A DNA stretch of 64,000 nucleotides, taken from the NCBI GenBank assembly GCA_036397555.1, contig DASWIS010000025.1, forward strand, positions 1-64,000, read 5' to 3'. Positions 8,486 to 16,095 of this stretch are shown here, in pieces. Numbering within the stretch: position 1 is the first letter of the stretch; every line of letters starts with the position of its first letter. The notes beneath the pieces were generated by a model. It did not search any database and was not told the origin of the DNA. It saw only the letters and a program-made list of their open reading frames with translations. The translations under genes were made by a program, and so were the position numbers. Source of the stretch: Candidatus Zixiibacteriota bacterium (GTDB lineage Bacteria > Zixibacteria > MSB-5A5 > WJJR01).

Positions 8486-11374
8486 TTACTTCAACAGGAC
8501 CATCTTCTTTGTAGCCGTGAACTCACCGGCACTCAAGCGATAGAAGTACATACCGCTGGCAACCGGCGAATGGCTTTCGTCCGTGCCGTCCCACGTTACA
8601 GAGACGCCGATGTCATTGGCGCCGCTGAATGAGCGGACCGACTGACCGGCGACGTTGTAAATGGTCAGCGACCAGTCGCTCTGTTCTTTCAGGTCGACTT
8701 TGATCACTGTACCGGCGTTGAACGGGTTCGGATAGTTCTGGTGCAGCGAGTACTCCGTTGGACGGAGCACGCTGGCCGAATTGACGCTCAACAGCGCGCC
8801 GCTTCTATCCGAGGCCTGGACTTCCACCAACTCCATCGAACCGTCACCGCTGACCGGGATGCGCACGAGGTTGTGCGCGCCCGCGACCAGGTGGGTCGGG
8901 TTTTCCGGATCGGGCGCGACGAGGATTCGCAGCTCGCCATTGCGGGCCGCGGAACGGATCGTCATGCCTTCGCCGCTGGTGAGTTCGGGTTCGCCAACCT
9001 CAAGACCGGCATAGCGATAGACGAACACGGCGCCGCCGAGCTCGACACTGCCGACGGTCCGGACGGTGACCGCGTTGTTGACACGGTCGGTGATGACGTC
9101 CAGAGAGTTGGCATACGGCGAGAGTTTCGGCTGGGCCGGGAACGGCTGTTCGTCACCGGTCAGAATGCGAATGAGGTAGATCAGGTCGGCCACGGTGAGC
9201 ACGATGCCGTCATCATTGATGTCGGAGGCCAGAATCTGGACCTGCGCCAATGTGGCGTCGGGATTCCAGACCGTGCCGCCATAGATGAAGTATCTGGCAT
9301 AGAGGACCGCGTCGCCGATCTCGTTGGCGATACCGTTGAGGTTCAGATCGCCGCGATCGTCCGGGGGCTCGATGATGCAAATCGCGCCGCCGCAGAACGA
9401 AATCTCGCGGACGAATTCATACTTCGGATCTTCCGGGCACTCGTAGTTGGGGCCGAACGCGACGCCGCCGTCAAAGCGCGGCACCCAGAGCGTATCGCCC
9501 GACCTGCTGGAGATGGTGTTGTCTCCGCAGTCATACGAGCAGAACCCGACGTGCGGGCAGGTGTTGATGAAATTGCGGTCCGCCGTCACGAAGAACGTCA
9601 GACACGCCAGGATGTCGCCATCGAGGTTGAACAGCAGGGGATCCAGCGCGACACCATTGTTCATGTCGGCAATGCCGACCAGACGGATGAATCCATCCGG
9701 GCAGCCGCCGCCGCAATTACCACCGAACATGCCTGTACGCCACGTGAAGTACTCCCAACCCGGACCGCCGTCAGCCAGCGAGGGCTGCGACGCACCCAGG
9801 AAGGACAGTGCGCTCTGATCGTAGCAGACCAGCAGATCGAAACCGCCCGCGTCATCGGGCACTGCGCCATGCTCGGCCACGATGCAAATCGTGGCGTTCA
9901 TGCCGTTGAGCACCTCGGTGTACGCGTTGCCGGCCTCATCCTGAACCGAAATGCAGGGGTTCTCGAAGATGAGGTCATGCGAGCACAATACCGAGTCGCA
10001 GCCGTCCGACAACCAGTACTCGACTGTTTCGGCATTGGTCTCGCCGCCGGGACGAGTCGCTTCAAGGTTGTTGCCGTTGAAGTCGGCCCATGCCGGACCG
10101 CTGGTCTTGCTGTAGGTGAGAGCATCGCCATCGGCATCACTGGCCGCAAAGGGAATCACAACCGGTGCCCCCTGCGGGGTGAGTGTCGGAGCAAGGTTCT
10201 CACAGCTCGGAGCGGTGTTGGTCGCCGTGTAGTCGAACTCGCAAATCTCGACCTGACCGGCGTCATCCGTCACTTCGATTTGGACCGTGAATGCGTCGCC
10301 GCAATCACCGTCGTAATCCCAAACCGAACCGGTGAGCGATCCCTCAGGCGTCAGCAGCACGTAGCTGTACGGATCGCAGCCGCCGGAAACCGAGTTCTCA
10401 ACGTCTTTCGACGCGGTGCCCGGATTCCAGTGAACCGTCTCGTCGGTGCAACTGACAACCAACGGGGTCGCGTTTACGTTGACCGTAAACGAGGCCTGGT
10501 CGCAAGGACAAGCGTTGGCGTTGTCGCCGACGCCGACTGTCACTTGATGTTGACCGACATCGGCACAGTCCGCCGTGTAGGTCCACAGGCCGCTCGCACT
10601 GACGTCACCGATACCGTTCCCGACTTCGCAGAACCCCAGACCACCGGTGTTATCCGGGTCGCTGGAACTGGCCTGGTTCTGGGCTTGCTGCCCAACCGTC
10701 ACATTGATGACGGCGTCGGTAAAGGTCGGCTCTGTCGGGCACAGATCGGCCAACAGGGTGATGGTCCCCGCGGTCCAAGACACCGCGACCGGAGCGCCAA
10801 CGTTGTTGGCGTAGTTCAGGTGGCTTCCGGGCGCAAAGCAGGCGGTGTCGATCACGAAGTCACCGACGAGGCCGTTGCCGTCGAAGGTGAACAGCAGGGA
10901 AGGCGTCCCGCCGTCAGATCCGATCGGGAAAAAGGTCACCCCGCCGGCAACGCCGCTGAACAGGTACCCATCCGGGCTGATGCCATCCGAGTTCGGAGCA
11001 CCGCTGAAACCCGCATACGTGCTGGATGTCGGACCCGAACAGACTTGTGCGCCTGGCGTGTTCTGGTAGTTGACTGTCTGGAAACCTCCGCCTGCGGCCG
11101 TCAGCACGCTGCCGACAAGTCGGCCCTGAACCGTGACCGTAAATGACGGAGCCACGGCGATGTAAGCGCCGTTAGTGCTCGTTCGCAGTTCGAGCGGAAA
11201 CACCGCAGCCGAGAGCTCAACATCGTTCTCGAAGAAAACACCGGCGGTTATCCCCGTCGTCGCAGCACCCACGGCTTTGTTCTCACCAGACGCAGCGTTC
11301 AGCGCAAGGGCCGGGGCGCTCAGGAGGAAGACCAAACAAGCTGCCAGGCAAATGGTCATTCCAATTCGCTTCAT
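8486..11374 (-). CDS. Large secreted multi-domain protein with dockerin-like module and sorting domain
   Basis: 962 residues. The start at 11374 (MKRIGMTICL...) has AAGGAG eight bases upstream and gives a signal peptide ending near ALALNA. Residues about 25-200 resemble the small protein at 7476-8213. The middle (about 210-520) holds several Ig/cadherin-like stretches, followed by a cohesin-like domain at about 500-640. A dockerin-like segment at about 675-742 has GDLNLNGIANEIGD and SDINDDGIVLTVAD loops. The last 88 residues are the sorting domain (HQNYPNPFNAGTVI, SGMYFYRL, KKMVLLK). Cell-surface anchoring by a type IX-like route is inferred from that ending; substrate and partner are unknown. 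A long frame on the opposite strand across this gene is a shadow. Confidence 0.82.
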   Translation of the reverse strand: MKRIGMTICLAACLVFLLSAPALALNAASGENKAVGAATTGITAGVFFENDVELSAAVFPLELRTSTNGAYIAVAPSFTVTVQGRLVGSVLTAAGGGFQTVNYQNTPGAQVCSGPTSSTYAGFSGAPNSDGISPDGYLFSGVAGGVTFFPIGSDGGTPSLLFTFDGNGLVGDFVIDTACFAPGSHLNYANNVGAPVAVSWTAGTITLLADLCPTEPTFTDAVINVTVGQQAQNQASSSDPDNTGGLGFCEVGNGIGDVSASGLWTYTADCADVGQHQVTVGVGDNANACPCDQASFTVNVNATPLVVSCTDETVHWNPGTASKDVENSVSGGCDPYSYVLLTPEGSLTGSVWDYDGDCGDAFTVQIEVTDDAGQVEICEFDYTATNTAPSCENLAPTLTPQGAPVVIPFAASDADGDALTYSKTSGPAWADFNGNNLEATRPGGETNAETVEYWLSDGCDSVLCSHDLIFENPCISVQDEAGNAYTEVLNGMNATICIVAEHGAVPDDAGGFDLLVCYDQSALSFLGASQPSLADGGPGWEYFTWRTGMFGGNCGGGCPDGFIRLVGIADMNNGVALDPLLFNLDGDILACLTFFVTADRNFINTCPHVGFCSYDCGDNTISSRSGDTLWVPRFDGGVAFGPNYECPEDPKYEFVREISFCGGAICIIEPPDDRGDLNLNGIANEIGDAVLYARYFIYGGTVWNPDATLAQVQILASDINDDGIVLTVADLIYLIRILTGDEQPFPAQPKLSPYANSLDVITDRVNNAVTVRTVGSVELGGAVFVYRYAGLEVGEPELTSGEGMTIRSAARNGELRILVAPDPENPTHLVAGAHNLVRIPVSGDGSMELVEVQASDRSGALLSVNSASVLRPTEYSLHQNYPNPFNAGTVIKVDLKEQSDWSLTIYNVAGQSVRSFSGANDIGVSVTWDGTDESHSPVASGMYFYRLSAGEFTATKKMVLLK

Positions 11375-11413
11375 TATGAATCTCCTTAACAGACTTCTAA
11401 GTTGCTGTCTCGA

Positions 11414-11447
11414 GTTCCTCGTCGATAGGCACGTTCGCACGAGGAAC
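11414..11447 (-). promoter_or_regulatory. Leader hairpin upstream of the 962-residue secreted protein
   Basis: Arms 11414-11422 and 11439-11447 (gttcctcgt/acgaggaac) pair perfectly over nine bases with a 16-base loop, 40 bases upstream of the start codon. The strong ribosome site lies between it and the gene. It could be an mRNA-stabilising or regulatory structure; it does not match a riboswitch I recognise. Confidence 0.4.
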
Positions 11448-12256
11448 ACACGCGTTAGCAAGTCCCCCTGATTACTGTGCCAAGCATTCGCTGCGTGCCT
11501 CATTATCTCAACTTTCCTTTAAACCTCACCTCCACAGGACCTGTGAGTGATTGGTTGACTGACTACTGAATTGGAGTGAGCGTTCAAAGGCTGACTCTTC
11601 GTCCGCAACACCTCCTCTCGCCATGACACTGAATTGGGGTTAACGGTCTGTACTGCTTGTTCTGCTTCCCGATCTTAAAACGGACACGACCCGGACCAGC
11701 CGGCGCGGCCTCGTCGATTCGCGCCCCGCTGCGACTCCGGTACGGCCCGCATGTTAGCGTCAGATAAACTCATGGTAAACTGCGCGAGGGCCCTTGCGAA
11801 CGGCCCGTGTTGACTGGTTGCGTTCAACCTCGATCGGCGACCCGACAACGCATTCATGGACACGCGACACATACAGACACTGCGAGCTGCGAGTGCGCCC
11901 CCCATTCTCGATTCACGCACCGGCGACGATTGCCGCTTCAGGTTCGGTGCGTCATCAACTACCGACTGGTGGTGCCGTCCCGTAACTCAGCCGTGTGCGA
12001 CCATTCCGCGAACAGTCTGCGACATCACGGGGCAAGCTTTGTCACGCGTGTTGCGTTCCTCAGATCCGTAAAGAACAACTGTGTACACAATGCCAACTCG
12101 TTTGTGGTAAATGGCGGTCGGCGTTGAGAATATAGACCGAGTCCAGTAATCTGTCAACCCACTTTCTGCGCGTCCTGTCGGCCTTTTCGCGGACTGCCGC
12201 GATGGGCGCAATTTTTGACAGGAGGGTTCTTTGGGTCTGACGTCCTCTTTCCGTGT

Positions 12257-12274
12257 TCGGGATTGTGATCCCGA
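12257..12274 (-). terminator. Possible terminator hairpin after the DUF711 gene
   Basis: tcgggat and atcccga pair perfectly around a four-base loop, 63 bases after the minus-strand stop at 12338. There is no U-tract, so this is tentative. Confidence 0.3.
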
Positions 12275-12337
12275 TCACCCGATGGCCACAGTCCATTCAC
12301 CGGCAACGAGTTACTGCTCGGTGGACACGCTGATGCG

Positions 12338-13699
12338 TCAATTAGTCAGGGCTGTAGCAGGGGCGGGTATGCGACCGCCGCGCGATACGAATTCATCGGA
12401 GACAAACCGGGGGACCGGCATGACGGTGGCCGAACCGAGCAGGCCGCCGAACTCGACACGGTCGCCGGGCGACCGATTGGGGACGGGGATGACCCGCACG
12501 GCGGTGGTCTTATTGTTGGCCACGCCGATGGCCATCTCATCGGCGATAATCGCGGCGATGGTCTGTGGAGTCGTGGCGCCGGGTATCGCCAGCATATCCA
12601 GGCCAACGGAACAGACAGCGGTCAGGGCCTCGAGCTTCTCGATCGAGAGCGCGCCGGCCTCGATGGCGGCGGTCATGCCGGCATCTTCGGCCACCGGGAT
12701 GAATGCGCCGCTCATCCCACCCACATAGGAGGACGCCATCAGTCCCCCTTTCTTGACGGCATCGTTGAGCAGATACAGGGCCGCTGTCGATCCGGGCGCA
12801 CCGAAGCGCGAAATCCCCATGGCCTCGATCACCTGTGCGACGGAGTCCCCCTCAACCGGGGTGGGCGCCAGCGAAATGTCCACGATTCCGAACGGAACCC
12901 CGAGCCGTCGGCTCATCAACCGGCCGACCATCTCCCCCATTCGGGTGATCTTGAAGGCGGTTCGCTTGATCGTCTCGGCGAGATCGCCGAGATCACAGTC
13001 GCCGGCGGTCCGCACCGCTTCGAGGATGACCCCCGGCCCGGAGATCCCGACATTGATCGTCGTTTCCGGTTCTGAGACACCGTGGAATGCTCCGGCGACA
13101 AAGGGGTTGTCTTCGGGGACATTGCAAAAGACCACGAGTTTGGCGCACCCCACGCCGTTGGCGGCGGCGGTCTTCTCGGCGGTGGCGTGGATGGCGTGGC
13201 CCATGACATTGACGGCATCCATGTTGATGCCGGCCTTGGTGGACGCAACATTGACCGATGAACAAACGCGCTGTGTCGTCGAGAGCAGTTCGGGGATCGC
13301 CTCCATGAGGGCGCGATCGCCAATCGTCGAACCCTTCTGTACGAGCGCGGAGAACCCACCCAAATAATCGACGCCGATCTGGGCGGCGGCGGCATCGAGG
13401 TCTCGTCCGATGCCGACCATCTCGGACGCGCTGAATCCATCCGCGACGATGGCCAGGGGGGTGATGGCGACACGCGTGTTGGCGATCGGGGTGCCATATT
13501 CGGAGGCCACCTGATGCGCCGCGCTCACCATCCCTGATGCCACGCGACGGATCTTGGCCGCCATTTTCTCGCCGGTGGCCGCGGCGCTGTCGCATCGGCA
13601 ATCGCGCAGCGAGATGCCGACGGTGACGGTGCGGATGTCCAGGTGCTCCGCGGTCGTCATGCGGATCGTTTCGATGATTTCGCGCTGATCCAGGGGCAT
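12338..13699 (-). CDS. DUF711 / UPF0210 family protein
   Basis: 453 residues when started at 13699 (MPLDQREIIETI...), which matches the usual family N-terminus; the frame is open upstream but that part overlaps the ACT gene and looks non-coding. Family features visible: LDIRTVTVGISL near the N-terminus, YGTPIANTRVAITPL, a central KAGINMDAVNVMG, GISGPGVILEAV and SVGLDMLAIPG. The family has a fold related to pyruvate formate-lyase-like enzymes but no established reaction; I see no glycyl-radical loop. It normally sits next to a UPF0237 ACT protein, as here (23-base gap). What is unusual is that two microcompartment shell genes precede the pair in the same operon. A role as a lumen enzyme of a shell is conjecture. 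Confidence 0.87.
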   Translation of the reverse strand: MPLDQREIIETIRMTTAEHLDIRTVTVGISLRDCRCDSAAATGEKMAAKIRRVASGMVSAAHQVASEYGTPIANTRVAITPLAIVADGFSASEMVGIGRDLDAAAAQIGVDYLGGFSALVQKGSTIGDRALMEAIPELLSTTQRVCSSVNVASTKAGINMDAVNVMGHAIHATAEKTAAANGVGCAKLVVFCNVPEDNPFVAGAFHGVSEPETTINVGISGPGVILEAVRTAGDCDLGDLAETIKRTAFKITRMGEMVGRLMSRRLGVPFGIVDISLAPTPVEGDSVAQVIEAMGISRFGAPGSTAALYLLNDAVKKGGLMASSYVGGMSGAFIPVAEDAGMTAAIEAGALSIEKLEALTAVCSVGLDMLAIPGATTPQTIAAIIADEMAIGVANNKTTAVRVIPVPNRSPGDRVEFGGLLGSATVMPVPRFVSDEFVSRGGRIPAPATALTN

Positions 13700-13722
13700 G
13701 AGGGGTACGACGGTGCGTGCGG

Positions 13723-14250
13723 TTAGATTCTGTGCATGGCCCGGAAGACGTCCTGATGCTGAGCGACGACCGTGATGCCGAGACGCGATTCGACCTCGGA
13801 CAGCTTGCTTTGGAGGGCGGCGAAATCGACCGACGCCTTCGACAAGTCCACGATCATAATCATCGAGAAGAATTCCTGAAGAATCTTCTGGGTGATGTCG
13901 GCGATGTCGGCGCCGCATTCGGCCATGACCGCGGTCAGGGCGGCGGCGACACCGGGACGATTGCGTCCGAACGAAGCGACGATGATGCGATTGCCGTCCT
14001 GACCATCCGCAGAATCCTCCGGGTGTGCTTCGCCCGACGGTCGGGACGTGTCGGAACTGTTCCCCACAAGCGTGTGGGCGCGGTCAGTCATCTCGGCTTC
14101 GCTGTCGGCGTCGGATGCCGGCGGCGTCTTGTCACGTTCCCGATCCAGTGCGCGGATTGCCGCTTCGACCGTAGCGCGATCGGCGCGATCGCCCAGTTGG
14201 GTCACGGCAGCGGCGGAAACTCGTCGTATGTCTTCGTCGGACAGCGGCAT
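13723..14250 (-). CDS. ACT-domain protein (UPF0237-like) with N-terminal helical extension
   Basis: 175 residues from 14250, which has GAGGA about eight bases upstream. The C-terminal part (about 87-175) is an ACT domain: IIVASFGRNRPGVAAAL, then ADIADITQKILQEFFSM and a final strand, like the small regulatory ACT proteins that accompany DUF711. Those are normally about 90 residues. Here the first about 36 residues form a predicted amphipathic helix (PLSDEDIRRVSAAAVTQL), joined by an about 50-residue polar linker rich in D, S, E and T. A short amphipathic helix on a linker is the layout of microcompartment encapsulation peptides. The gene lies 10 bases after the EutN-like gene. Ligand-binding or regulatory function is inferred from the ACT fold; targeting is a hypothesis. 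Confidence 0.78.
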   Translation of the reverse strand: MPLSDEDIRRVSAAAVTQLGDRADRATVEAAIRALDRERDKTPPASDADSEAEMTDRAHTLVGNSSDTSRPSGEAHPEDSADGQDGNRIIVASFGRNRPGVAAALTAVMAECGADIADITQKILQEFFSMIMIVDLSKASVDFAALQSKLSEVESRLGITVVAQHQDVFRAMHRI

Positions 14251-14260
14251 CCGGATTTCC

Positions 14261-14551
14261 TCAGGTCGGCGCCGTGTCGTCTGGGCCGCGCGCGTCGATG
14301 TTGTCGATGATGCCGACCACCGCCGCCTCGATGGAGCAATTCTCATCGCCGACCGCCAGTCGCGCCGCGCGTCCATAGGCGACCATGACCTTCTCGCCGA
14401 CGCCGGCCCCCAGCACATCGGCGGCGACCACGACATCGGTGTTGGGGGCCCTGTTCAAACCCTGTGGCCGCACCAGGAGAAACCGCAGCGACTGAAGATT
14501 GGCGACCTTCTTCGTCGACCAGAGTTGTCCGATCACTGTCCCGATAAACAC
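14261..14551 (-). CDS. EutN/CcmL-type pentameric microcompartment vertex protein
   Basis: 96 residues from a GTG at 14551 with GGGG upstream; this start gives FIGTVIGQLWSTKKV, the standard family N-terminus. Further family features are LRFLLVRPQG, VVAADVLGAGVGEKVMV and GDENCSIEAAVVGIIDNID. Proteins of this family form pentamers that close the vertices of bacterial microcompartments. The gene starts 10 bases after the stop of the hexameric shell gene and precedes the ACT gene by 10 bases, so all are very likely translated from one message. Confidence 0.9.
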   Translation of the reverse strand: MFIGTVIGQLWSTKKVANLQSLRFLLVRPQGLNRAPNTDVVVAADVLGAGVGEKVMVAYGRAARLAVGDENCSIEAAVVGIIDNIDARGPDDTAPT

Positions 14552-14561
14552 GCGCGAGCCC

Positions 14562-15116
14562 CTATTGTCCCCTGCGTCGGTCCGCCTCGAGCAGCAGGCG
14601 CAGCAGGAGAACTTTGTCGGCACGGGCAATCTCGCGTCCGCTGATCGGCAGATCGCCGCGCCGTCGCGCCAGACGGCGCAGCGCTACGACGGTCATCGAC
14701 GCATAGCCGGTCGTTGAACCCGTATCCGGGAGCTCAGTCATCGGACGAGCGGGCTGTCGCCCGGGTACGGGGCGCGATTGTGAAGGGGAACGGTTTGATC
14801 GCGGAGTGGTCGGCTTGGCGACGATGTTGGAGGGCGTTTCGAGGATCACGCCGAGTCCCTCGTCGGGGCGTGGGATGACGACGGAAGTCAACACCTTGCC
14901 GATCTTGTTGCCGGCCGCCACACCGGCATCGACTGCCGCCTGGACCGCGCCAAGCTCCCCTTCTATATGAATGGTTATCAATGCCGGATCGGTGCGTTCG
15001 GTTTTGACGATCCTGACGGCGGCGGCTTTGGCGGCCGCATCGGCCGCTTCAATGGCGCCGATCAGCCCCACACATTCGATCAGTCCCAGCGCCTGACGCT
15101 CCATTGTCTTGACCAT
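14562..15116 (-). CDS. BMC-domain hexameric microcompartment shell protein with C-terminal extension
   Basis: 184 residues from 15116; a second Met at 15104 (MERQALGLIE) is equally plausible and closer to the usual start. Residues about 5-95 are a canonical BMC-H domain: QALGLIECVGLIGAIEAAD, IHIEGELGAVQAAVDAG and VVIPRPDEGL. The segment that lines the central pore reads TDPAL, unlike the GSG-type loops of PduA or CcmK. After a Pro/Ser/Arg-rich linker (about 100-140) there is a basic C-terminal helix region with LRRLARRRGDLPISGREIA, a tail seen in some shell hexamers. Shell facets are the expected role. The gene follows prmC by 69 bases. Confidence 0.9.
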   Translation of the reverse strand: MVKTMERQALGLIECVGLIGAIEAADAAAKAAAVRIVKTERTDPALITIHIEGELGAVQAAVDAGVAAGNKIGKVLTSVVIPRPDEGLGVILETPSNIVAKPTTPRSNRSPSQSRPVPGRQPARPMTELPDTGSTTGYASMTVVALRRLARRRGDLPISGREIARADKVLLLRLLLEADRRRGQ

Positions 15117-15185
15117 GGAAATCGGCGGCCAATATACCGGTGCTGCTGGTCGCAAGTCTAACGGATTGTCGGGTAGGGCGATGGA

Positions 15186-16073
15186 TCAGCCGCGGCGTTG
15201 CACCGAGAGAACACGGTCGATCCCGGCGAGGTCTTTATGGAATCCCGGGACACCCCATTCGCGGCTGGCGGCGACGATCTCCGCAACCGTCCCGGCCTGA
15301 TCGAATCCGATTTCACAGATGAAGGCACCGGCCAGTCGCAGTCGGCCCGGCGCAGATCGAAGCAACCATTCAATGATCTCGGTGCCCGATTCCCCTGCGA
15401 ACAGTGCCGTGTGCGGCTCGTAGTCGACGACCGACCGCTCGATCGCTGTGTCGCCGCAGGCGATGTAGGGGGGATTGCTGACGATCAGGTCGACCGTATG
15501 ATCCTCGCAGACCGGGTCAAGTCCGTTTCCGACGATGAACTCGATGCGCGAATCGAGATCGTATCGGCTTGAATTGGCCTGCGCGATTTCAAGTGCGTCC
15601 GGTTGTGAGTCTATCGCCGTGACGGTAATGTCGCTGCGCGCGTGTGCCAGCGCCACGGCGATGTTTCCCGACCCGGTTCCGACATCAACGACACGGAGTC
15701 GATGTCCGGCCTGCCTGGGTGGAAGGTGCCTGAGGGCGACATCGACAACGGTTTCGGTCTCCGGCCGTGGAATGAGGACGCGCGCATCACACAACATGTC
15801 CAGTCCATAAAACTCAACGTGCCCCAACACGTGGGCCAGCGGTCGGCCGGTCAGTCGGTCGTTGGCCAGTGATTCCAGACGCCGCAACCGCTCGGGAGAC
15901 AGTTCCTCACTGTGGCGAAGCGTCAACTCGGTCGGACGCGCGCCGACGATTTCTCCGAGCAATCGGTCGGCTTCGGTGGCGGCGGTCTCTTCGGCGACGG
16001 TGCGGAGAATCCGGACCAACTGCCGTCGCATTGCGGCGATCGTGATCGGCGAGCCATCGAACGGGGAAGACAT
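15186..16073 (-). CDS. prmC: Peptide chain release factor N5-glutamine methyltransferase
   Basis: 295 residues from 16073. It methylates the glutamine of the GGQ motif of release factors with S-adenosylmethionine. Residues 1-80 are the helical substrate-recognition domain; then RPLAHVLGHVEFYGL and RVLIPRPETETVV, the SAM-binding VVDVGTGSGNIAVALA, and the catalytic NPPYI motif. Longer starts would run into prfA; this start leaves a 22-base gap. The rpmE-prfA-prmC order is a common bacterial arrangement and the enzyme's substrate is its upstream neighbour. Confidence 0.94.
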   Translation of the reverse strand: MSSPFDGSPITIAAMRRQLVRILRTVAEETAATEADRLLGEIVGARPTELTLRHSEELSPERLRRLESLANDRLTGRPLAHVLGHVEFYGLDMLCDARVLIPRPETETVVDVALRHLPPRQAGHRLRVVDVGTGSGNIAVALAHARSDITVTAIDSQPDALEIAQANSSRYDLDSRIEFIVGNGLDPVCEDHTVDLIVSNPPYIACGDTAIERSVVDYEPHTALFAGESGTEIIEWLLRSAPGRLRLAGAFICEIGFDQAGTVAEIVAASREWGVPGFHKDLAGIDRVLSVQRRG

Positions 16074-16095
16074 AAGCTGGCTCAGAGGGAGATCA

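Larger units (their letters stand above)
11375..12337. other. 963-bp intergenic region, probable long leader plus non-coding spacer
   Basis: No convincing gene on either strand. The part nearest 11374 contains a perfect 9-bp hairpin (11414-11447) in the leader of the large secreted protein. The part nearest 12338 contains two small hairpins: 12257-12274, tcgggat/atcccga, which may end the DUF711 operon, and 12187-12202, tcgcgg/ccgcga. Base composition looks less GC-biased than in the flanking genes. I could not place promoters with confidence. Confidence 0.55.

Noticed and set aside
8741-11146. 801-residue plus-strand open frame
   Set aside because: It is antisense to the large secreted protein, has no recognisable domain, and has the Arg/Asp/Val-rich composition typical of a shadow in GC-rich DNA.
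11504-12127. Small open frames in the 963-bp gap (for example 81 and 106 residues)
   Set aside because: No ribosome sites, no motifs, and frames overlap each other on both strands.
12338-13699. DUF711 as an active glycyl radical enzyme of a GRM-type microcompartment
   Set aside because: The fold is related, but the conserved glycyl-radical loop and the thiyl-Cys motif are not visible and no activating radical-SAM enzyme is nearby.
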